A stretch of 64,000 nucleotides of DNA, from contig CP021220.1 of NCBI GenBank assembly GCA_003999685.1, positions 434,001 through 498,000 of the forward strand, written 5' to 3'. The notes under the pieces were generated by a model. That model saw nothing but the letters and a program-made list of their open reading frames with translations, was not told where the DNA came from and did no database searches. Positions within the stretch are counted from its first letter, which is position 1; every line of letters starts with the position of its first letter. Position numbers and translations under genes: made by a program. Origin of the DNA: Taiwanofungus camphoratus (Eukaryota > Basidiomycota > Agaricomycetes > Polyporales > Taiwanofungaceae). Shown here piece by piece: positions 56,302 to 64,000 of the stretch.

Positions 56302-59300
56302 ATGGCCTCTTCATCAGTGTCACAACCATCTCAAAGTCATCGCCTAAGTCCCTCTTCTAAGCTTCGGCGGCCTCCTTCTCCTGGCGCGTCATCTACGCCT
56401 GACAGATTGAATTCTCCGAATACAGCATCTGTTCCTGTTGCATCATCATTGCATGCAGATCAAGCGTCTCCAGGAAGATATCGGGCCACAGAAGTGGTGG
56501 AAAGTGATAAGGGTTGGACAGAGGAGAACTATGAGGTTGAGCAACAAGCTACGCCGAGGAAGAGGTACGTCGCACCATGAAATCCATTACAAATTGCTCT
56601 CTTACCTTTGAGCACATTTAGCTCTCCGTATCATCTCGGTCTCTTACCACCTTTTGGAACGAATCAGACTTCACACTTACCTACTCCCCAAAGGTAGGTG
56701 TTTTCGTACCGACATTCTTTACCATCGCCGTCCTATACCATCGCCGTCTTAGGGTGCCCTTCTCCTGTACTCGTTATAGCTGAAGTTCGGCTACAAAGAC
56801 AGTGCACGCAGTGTATTTTTTATGCTGCAAGCTGACAGAAGGATGGGATTTTCTCAGTACCGTGTCTATTCTTGTTGTATGGTTTCCACCAAATCTGGGA
56901 GATTAACCTGTTATCCACAGCCCTAGCAATGTCGGCAGCTACTCCGCTGCCTTTGACTCGCCGTTACAGTCACCAATTCCTTACGGGTATGCAGATCCTG
57001 ACATCCTTGCCTACACATTCCGGAAGTAAATTAGTCCTAGGTCACATAATTTACGTTCCTCTGCATTACAGCTCATGCCTCACAATCTACCTAGGTTGGT
57101 TTATTATCTTTACATTCGAGTTCATTAACTCATACGAACCAACCAGATCTGAGGATCGTGCGGCATCTGTTTCATTCATGACGCCGGAGTCGAGGTTCGC
57201 AGTCTGCTCTGTCATCACATAGACACACCTCATGTTGTTTCAGTCCACTATTTCCGCGAAAGAGTGCACGCTCCCATTTTGACACGAACTCTGCTGCGTA
57301 AGAGTTCCTTTGGTTATATTGGTACTGCATGACTAACCCAAGCTAGAGGGCCGTCTTCTTCGCCCCTCTCTTCGCCATTCACCCCTCGTCCGCGTAGTCA
57401 GACGAGTGAGACCGAATAGTGCGCTCAACAGTACATTGTAATTTTATCTGTGCTGACTGGCGGTCTTCCTAGTGTGAAGACTGAAACCGCTGGAAGTCCC
57501 ATTGGCAAGGCTCCCACCGTATCATTTGCACCCTCTTCGCGCGTCATCACACCTTCCGCTCGTCTCTCATCCCCCTTCATGGATCGCCTTTCGCTCGCAG
57601 ATCACCCGTCCACATTGACTAGAACCCCCATCAGAGCGAGGCCCGGTTCACCTGGAGATAGAACATCTCCTGGACCTGTTCATCTTGACGACATATTCTC
57701 TCCTGATGCGTCCTCATCGAAGACTCCACCGCCTCTTTCCGCCCCCGTACCTCAGCGGGCGGTTGGTGGAGAAATCCAGCGTATTCACTTGCAACTAGCT
57801 GCAGATCACGCTGCTCGTCTACATGAAATGGAGGCCAGGAGGCCGGATTACCTTGTTCGCGAAAAACGCCCTGACTCCGGCGCTGATTCTGAGATAATTG
57901 ATCAGCCCAACCAGGACGACCAGGAGAATTTGTTGCCTGGTCTTGGTGTGACTGTGAGTCCGATAAAGGGCCGAAGACTCAAGTTGTTCCAGGAGACATC
58001 TGAGGAGAGCTTTGAGCAAAGCCTCCTGGCGGGTGGCTACCCTGGTTATGGTTCGACCAATACGTCTGGAGACCCACAAACCCCTATTAATAAAGGGAAA
58101 GCATCATTGTCTCAGCGCGCTATGCAGTGGTTGCATCATGCAACTCCTGGTCAACCGGGTCCTGCGAATACGGCATCAGAGCTGGAAGCCGACTGGATTC
58201 CCAGCGACAAGGAAATTCGGAAGCGCAAGCGCCTAGCTGCCTTTCAAGATAATACTTCGGCGTCAGAACCGCCCATGAAGCTTTACCCGGTGGAGATAGA
58301 AGGGAAAGGAAGGGTTCTTTTGAATGTATCCCCGGAGGAAATTGCCACCCAAATCGACTCTCCAGTAAGGAAGCGTGGATATCGTCGCAAGAAAAGAGGT
58401 ACAGTCTTAAATTCACCAACAAAAAAGGGGCATGTCGATGAAGCACTTTCGGATGATACGGCGGTCACGCAACCGAATTGGGTGGACTCAGCATTTCCTT
58501 GGTGTATGCGATCTCAAGAGCGGAATGAGATGGCTCGTCTGGAACAAGAGGAAAGGCTCAGACACATTGAAAGGTACTTGGAACGCGACAGCGACAGTGA
58601 TGAAGACATCGGTGAAAGTCAAACACTGAATCCTGCAGTGTTGTCTCACGATGACGATGTACCACCCCCAAGAAAAGGACGGGGCAAGATGGTCCCTCTG
58701 AGAGCCAACCCAAACGTCCGGAGCAAGACCATTAGCGAGAATGTCCTTCTACCCAGCGACCCTGCTGATGCTAGGGCTGCTCTGTTATCGAAAAGATCAG
58801 TGCGAGCCTTAGCTTCCCGCCGAAAACGGGGTAAAGAAGATGATGAAGGGAGTCTCGATGGTGAGGTTGTCTGTGTATGTCATCGTGGAGACGACGGGAG
58901 GCCGTTAGTACAATGCGACGATTGCAAAACGTGGTATCACTTAAGTTGCGTCGGCATCAAGAACGCCTCGGAGCTCGGGGACGAGGATGACCCTTGGTAT
59001 TGTGCAGATTGCTTGGGAGTCCCAATGGCATCATCAAATCCCGCATTAGAGCCTACTTTTGTGCCTACGGACGACAGGCCTCCTGTGGACGGCGTCCGGG
59101 ATCCATTGTTTTTTAACGCATCTTTGCAAGAATCACCTGCGGCACCATGGAGTTCCTCTCGACTTCCTAGAACGCCTCTTCGTGGCCGAAATTTACCGCA
59201 AGATTTCTCGTCTCGTTCATCTTGGGAGGATTCGAGTAGATTGGGGCCATCTACGCCCGTCTCCTCCGCTCAGAGCGTGCGGGTATATTCGTCACCCGGT

Positions 59301-59780
59301 CCATATGGTAATGCGTACCACGACGAGTCTCCTTTCGATCCTACCATCACTCCTTCGCGAGGGATCAAGTTCGGCACGGCAATTACCACTCCGAAGCAAG
59401 GTATCTGGTCAACTCGTGCGAATGGGCAGTCTCAGACTCCGCATGCCCCTGGACGTGAATCGTGGAAGCACAGCGGGGGTTCATTCGCATTTCCTGCCCT
59501 CAATGATAGCAATGGTCCCTCTTTGAGCCCATACCGTAGTATATACTCATATGACGATACTCCTGTGCGTCGTTCAAGGCCACGAGAGGAGTCAAGAATC
59601 CTGGTCGGCAGGCGGCTATGGGACTCACCATTACCCCCACGACATATTCCTCTCCACGAGTCTTCGACCATGGTGGTGGACAGCGAGCGAGAGCAGTTTG
59701 CGTCAGATAGAGATAGAGGGTCCGCGAGAGCGTCAGTCACGGTGCGAGAAGACGAAGGTGTGTCTTCCTCCCGGGAATAA
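56302..59780 (+). CDS. PHD-finger protein
   Basis: A large, mostly disordered nuclear protein with one PHD finger, a reader of histone H3 tails. The start at 56302 gives MASSSVSQPSQSHRLSPSSK. About five short exons follow between 56570 and 57450 (pieces such as PYHLGLLPPFGTNQTSH, VGSYSAAFDSPLQSPIPYGY and AASVSFMTPES), then one exon of about 2.3 kb. The PHD finger, at about 58865-59020, reads VVCVCHRGDDGRPLVQCDDC, KTWYHLSCVGIKNASELGDE and DDPWYCADC: a complete C4HC3 set with a Trp before the His pair, as in H3K4me3 readers. Ser/Pro-rich sequence flanks it, with basic patches (RKRGYRRKKRGT form near 58360-58400). It ends DEGVSSSRE at 59780. Length is about 920 residues. No catalytic domain was seen, so the complex it serves is unknown. 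Confidence 0.85.
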
Positions 59781-60233
59781 TAACGTCTGTCCTAATCGGT
59801 GAATGTCATCCAGCCTCATGACTTAAATTCGCGGTTCAGAATCTCTTTCGCATGAATCTTAGCTGTGTCAATGCTTTCGTGGACAATTTCTGTTTCTTGC
59901 CTACCTATATGCTATTGTGTCCAAGTAATCTTGTCTGTGATGTGTAATCAGTATGTGGGTTGAAATAACGTGTAGTGTGGTATAAATGACTCGCTCAGTC
60001 TGATCGTTTTACGCCGAATGATATAAAGCAGTTGAGATTCGAAACGGTGTCGTAAAAGTATGCGATGAAGGAAGAACATGAAACGAGGTAAGACGCGACG
60101 TTACGTGTCTGTGATGTTCTGTGACCAGGATGTGACGTGCGCGTTTTGCTATCCTCTCGCGCAATCGCTTTTTCGACGCGTCTCCTGACGGTCAGATGCA
60201 CTGCAGTCTGTGGGCAAAGGAGACAATACAAAA
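59781..60233. other. Intergenic region
   Basis: About 450 bp between two plus-strand genes. It should contain the PHD gene 3' end and the promoter of the next gene; nothing else recognised. Confidence 0.5.
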
Positions 60234-62010
60234 ATGGCTGCGTCAGAATTAGTGGATAATGCTAATACCGTCTGTCCTTCTGCAGCTCAACGTCTACGGA
60301 TTGCTATAGTTCTGTCATACCTTCCTCCAATTCTCCATATACTGACTTGATGCACCGTGAAAACTAGGCCATAATTGCTCTACATTTCAAGCCAGCTGAT
60401 CAGTCTTACGAAGGTATGTAATCTACTGTATTAATCCAAACAGAGCTGCAATTGACAATTCATCAAAGCCTATATTTTGGACCTGCAGGCCAAGTATTCT
60501 CTTCCAGAGACCGCCCCATTGGCATGCGGACACGACCCAAGCTGGCGAGATCGGGTAATTCTGCTTGAGAAAAACCTGAGCGAGCTACAGAAAAAATATG
60601 ACAGTGAGCACGTCGGTGAGTGTATGCAGCTATGATCAACAGACCGAATGTAAAGCCTTTTCAGAATTGGTCTGTCTTCGCGACGCTCAATCAACATCAC
60701 AAACATCTGGGGATTCATCTACTGTTCCGGCCAGTAAGAAGAAACAGAAGAAAAAGGGGCCTCAGCAAGCTCGCGCTGCGGTGCATATGTTAGGGAAGAC
60801 TAATCTAGAAGGGATTCTCGCTGGTGCCAGTACGTCGTCTTTAACCTTTTGCGATCGTTGTAATGCAGTCCCGTGCATACGTCTATGTTAACGACCAAAT
60901 GGCATATGACACGGTTCAAATCCATCATGCTCTCTGTGGGCTTTGGATTGCCACCAACTCCCGTAATGTTTCGCTTATTTTGAATCAACTGCAGGGTTGA
61001 GTTTTCTTCAAGCCCCTTCACATCAGAACATACTATCCGATATCGACAAATTGGAGACATTGGTATCGATACGGGCGAGTCGAGTGTCCTCGGTGTCGGA
61101 CGACTTGCTGATAGCAACAACAAAACGTGCCCTCGACGCACTTGGTAGGTCACTGGCGTCACTGCTCCCTCCGAACCATATAGACCCGAAATCAACGGAC
61201 GTCATTGGTGCACTAGCTGCTCTGTTACCCCATTTACTGACAACCGTTCTGCCATCATTCCAAAAACCTCAACGCAAAACTAAAGTTACCCAAGGTTATC
61301 CCGTAATTGACGACATCATTGGCCACATGGTGACATCAATCTTGATACCACTGATTCGGTCTTTCACGCCCCTTTCTCGAATTTACCTCTCAGCGTTGTT
61401 TTCACCCACAAGGCACAAAAAGAAACAGGCTCGCAGCGATGGTCGTAAAGATGCCAAAGTGGTCGATATACGTACCGAAATTATCACGCTTCTAGACCAG
61501 ACAATGTCAGCGCTTGAAAACCTCACGGGAACTCTTGCCATTACTAGCAATCGTAATGTCAGGCATCTGCTCAGTCTCGAGTCTGTTCGAGAAGTACAGA
61601 GGCTGTATTCGGAAAAAAGTAGCCAAGACCATAATGTTGACCAAGAGATCCGTTCCGGACGTGTTCACATGTATAGGAACTCTAATCGGCTCGACGCGCT
61701 GATCAGGAAGGACGCGGTGTGGTATCTCTGCAATGTCCTGCATCTTGTGGGACCAGCCAAGCCAGGAACTCCACCCTCGGAACCGTCAAATGAGCAGGAC
61801 ACCCTGTTCGAGGAAGCCATCCATCCGCTTTTGTCAGCGCTAATTCGGCGTTCTCGGGGGTCGACTTCTTTTGGGTTACTCTCTGCACAGGCTGCGAAGG
61901 CTAGTGAGATGGGTAGCGAAGCTGCCACAAGGTCCCCACGTTACGAAATGGATGAAGTAGAGCGTGGGATGATTCTTGCTGTTATAGAGCGGGGTTGGTT
62001 CGGGATGTGA
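60234..62010 (+). CDS. Conserved-looking hypothetical protein, coiled-coil N-terminus
   Basis: I do not recognise the family. The start at 60234 reads MAASELVDNANTVCPSAAQR. Introns at about 60310-60368, 60416-60470 and around 60604-60664 join ALHFKPADQSYE, AYILDLQAKYSLPETAPLAC and LLEKNLSELQKKYDSEHV, a short coiled coil. A Lys-rich patch (SKKKQKKKGPQQ, possible nuclear signal) follows, then HMLGKTNLEGILAGA. A longer intron (about 60830-60995) leads to the large last exon, which is mostly helical: SFLQAPSHQNILSDIDKLET, LLPPNHIDPKSTDVIGALAA and VIDDIIGHMVTSILIPLIRS. It ends VERGMILAVIERGWFGM at 62010. Length is about 480 residues. The helical, charged make-up suggests a scaffold or chromosome-associated protein, but that is only a guess. 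Confidence 0.65.
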
Positions 62011-63590
62011 GGCTTCAAAGTCCCATTCCATTTGGAAGGTGTGTGCGCTCCGCCCGTTCGTGTTGATATGTTCAAACTGTCATGCAAATTTGGTTGACCA
62101 ATCATGTGTTTTCCGTGCTATCGGCCAGTCTCTGAGACGGTGTTTTCGTAACGCGGCGCTGTTCATCGAAGGTCGCGAGGCGCAAGTTACCGTTGCGGGA
62201 CCGTATTTGCTTTACGCGGTTAGAACTTGGCGCTATTGTGGATGATGAACCTGTACATTATCGTAAGCTTAAACCTGATGCCAGCGGACCAACTGAATCA
62301 TCCCGGCACAGCTAGTCGGCTTTCTCCGTCTCGTAATACACTGGATTTTTCAGATGTGAAGCTAGTACTACATTGTGTATATAGGGCTGACATATGTTTA
62401 AGTGCTGTCTTGTGAGTTGTCAGAAGTAGCCAACGGCAACTTATCTATCAGGCAAAGCCGAAGCAACCTGAAAAGGTAAGCAGTCCCCCAGGACCATTTG
62501 CCGAGCATGAGGTTTGCGTAATGCTCAGTCACCAAAGCGACTGCCCGTTGCGCCCCGTCGACATCTACGATGCGTCTATGCCATACAAGGTCGTTAGAAA
62601 ATCGGATATTGCAAGGACGTCCGTCAGTTCAGGCCAGGGTCGACACTTCGCTAGCTGTACTGTAAGTACCAGCTATGAAGGCGATCTTATTTCCCATAGG
62701 CTAGGGAGTCCGAGTATGAGTCCGGGAGGCTCTCAAAGTGGTAGCGGAGATACTCCCTGGCGATCTGAGACGAGCTTGAGATGCCCAGAGGCACCTGATC
62801 TGTTTCATTCCAATCTATCTGTCTTTCTTGTGCTCTTTCCTACATGCCATTCATTCAAGCTAAACACAGGATCTTCTTCCATTTGATCATAAGATAAGAG
62901 GTAAGTATGCTTGTATGTGTGAGCGGAGAGAACTTCATCCAGGCTAGGTTGAGTATCCCGCAACGGAGGCGAGCGAGCCAGATCGCTTCAGTTACTTACG
63001 GTGCAGGGTGGGTCCGCTGTGGATCCAGGCCCCCATGTGGAGATTTGGAACTCGATACCTCGCTAATTATCAGGAAGAAATGTAACCCACCGCTGTAACC
63101 CTGAATTGCAGACCCTTCGGCTAAGTTTTCTGACGTTTTTACTCATAGCCGAGGCCGAGCATATGCAAGCACGCCCCAACCAAATTGCAACGAATTTAGC
63201 GACATTTACGCGCTTTCGGACGGAGGCTTTCAGTCTCAAGTACCTGAAGGCCTGTTGAACTGTCGAGTGTTTTGCACCCGGCATTATGTGTCAAGAAGGT
63301 GGTCAGGTAAGTGACCTATATAATTATGTAATCTACTTAGGGGCCTCTTTACCGAAATGTCCGAAACCAATATTATTCCGGCATCAATTACCCGGCAAGT
63401 TGCGACAACACTACGACCAAAGCTTAATTTTATCAAAGATCGCGACCGCGGATGGTTCCACACAGAGCGCATGTCGCGCGGACGGAGGTAGAATATATAA
63501 CGGAGGCAGATGCTTCCCTGACGTGCGCTGCCTCCTCCGAGGACTCCTCCCCTACTTCCGAATAGACGTCTCCTCCCCCTTCCCTATTCT
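62011..63590. other. Intergenic region before right-edge gene
   Basis: About 1.6 kb without a supportable gene. The plus frame from the ATG at 62521 to 62886 is open for 121 codons and Ser/Gly-rich but unrecognised and unspliced; I leave it uncalled. The right end should contain the promoter of the edge gene. Confidence 0.4.
63494..63500 (+). promoter_or_regulatory. TATA-like box of right-edge gene
   Basis: TATATAA about 90 bp before the probable start codon at 63591, followed by a pyrimidine-rich leader. Position and sequence fit a TATA box; not proven. Confidence 0.35.
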
Positions 63591-64000
63591 ATGGCCTTCG
63601 CTGTTGTGCTTGCCTCTCGCCTCCGCTCCTTCTCTCCCTCACCTCACAATTTGTCTGTTGACTCGAGGGTTGAGAGCGCAAGTATAGCATCGTCACAGGG
63701 TGCGTGCTCTAAGACGTTCCCTGATTCCCTACCATAACGCTCATATCATCCTCTTTTTGTAGACACATGTGCCTCTTCTCTAGGGAGCTCTTCACTGAGT
63801 CCTTCTCTTGACTCCCGCTCGTGTGTCTCAGAGCCGGGGTCTCTGCCGTCGACATACGAATCTAATCGCATGCGACGGAATGAGCACCTTGCAGTCCTAC
63901 TACCTAAGCGTCTATGGAAAGTAAGTTTGAACTTTTGTGTGTTGGCATCTGTGACCACAATAACACGTGATTCCTCATTTCCGTCGTTGCACAGCCCGAC
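63591..64000 (+). CDS. 5' part of a gene, possibly a FYVE zinc-finger protein
   Basis: Partial: the gene runs off the right edge. From the ATG at 63591 the first exon reads MAFAVVLASRLRSFSPSPHN and ends IASSQ. A GT-AG intron (about 63700-63761) joins it in phase to DTCASSLGSSSLSPSLDSRS, then NEHLAVLLPKRLWK at 63919. A second intron ends at a CAG just before the last six bases, giving Pro-Asp. From memory, basidiomycete FYVE-finger proteins carry a similar segment (VLLPK-x-LWKPD) directly before the zinc finger, so I infer a phosphoinositide-binding endosomal protein. The finger itself is not in the window, so the function call is weak although the gene start is reasonable. Confidence 0.4.

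Noticed and set aside
60913-60923. GGTTCAAATCC, a match to the tRNA B box
   Set aside because: The flanking bases do not form a T-stem and no A box or acceptor stem is present; it lies in an intron of the 60234-62010 gene.
62521-62886. 121-codon plus-strand frame with an ATG
   Set aside because: Unspliced in a genome where most genes are spliced, low-complexity Ser/Gly content and no recognised family; not enough to call a gene.

Overview
The window looks like nuclear DNA of a basidiomycete, most likely an Agaricomycete (a mushroom or polypore relative). The evidence is the gene structure: nearly every gene is cut by several short GT-AG introns of about 50-60 nt. The gene content also fits: Brl1/Brr6, Get3, a redox AP-1 factor of the Pap1 type, a DUF7704 membrane protein, a fungal ADAM metalloprotease and an orphan protein ending in four tryptophans. 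I see no bacterial operons, CRISPR, insertion sequence or convincing tRNA. All gene models were spliced by eye from the sequence and from remembered family motifs; no database search was run.

Left part (1-23 kb): an AT-rich gene-free flank; SRP68 (-) divergent from GET3 (+); an AP-1 bZIP factor (-) behind a 5.3 kb non-coding upstream region; the palmitoyltransferase partner ERF4 (-); the corepressor SSN6/CYC8 (-); and a tiny SERF/4F5 gene (+) in four exons. Middle (23-44 kb): a gene-poor 4.3 kb stretch; mitochondrial ClpP (-) divergent from the nuclear-envelope gene BRL1 (+); a 6 kb decayed-looking or unresolved stretch with coding-like spliced pieces; then a membrane-anchored aspartic-protease-fold protein lacking the first catalytic Asp (+) facing a membrane-anchored ADAM (-). 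In the ADAM gene the zinc-site His-Asp is apparently encoded by a 6-nt microexon.

Right part (43-64 kb) is dense: a DUF7704 gene (-) divergent from a CofD/YvcK-like gene (+), the tetra-Trp orphan (+), chorismate synthase ARO2 (-) divergent from NatC subunit NAA38 (+), SMN (-), eIF5 (-), tRNA methyltransferase DNMT2/TRDMT1 (-) divergent from a PHD-finger protein (+), an unidentified protein (+), and the 5' end of a gene that may encode a FYVE-type protein (+) running off the edge.

Most genes are housekeeping and work independently (protein targeting, translation, snRNP assembly, aromatic amino acids, chromatin). The only neighbourhood that could be a functional unit is the pair of surface protease-like genes at 37.3-42.9 kb, and that remains inference.
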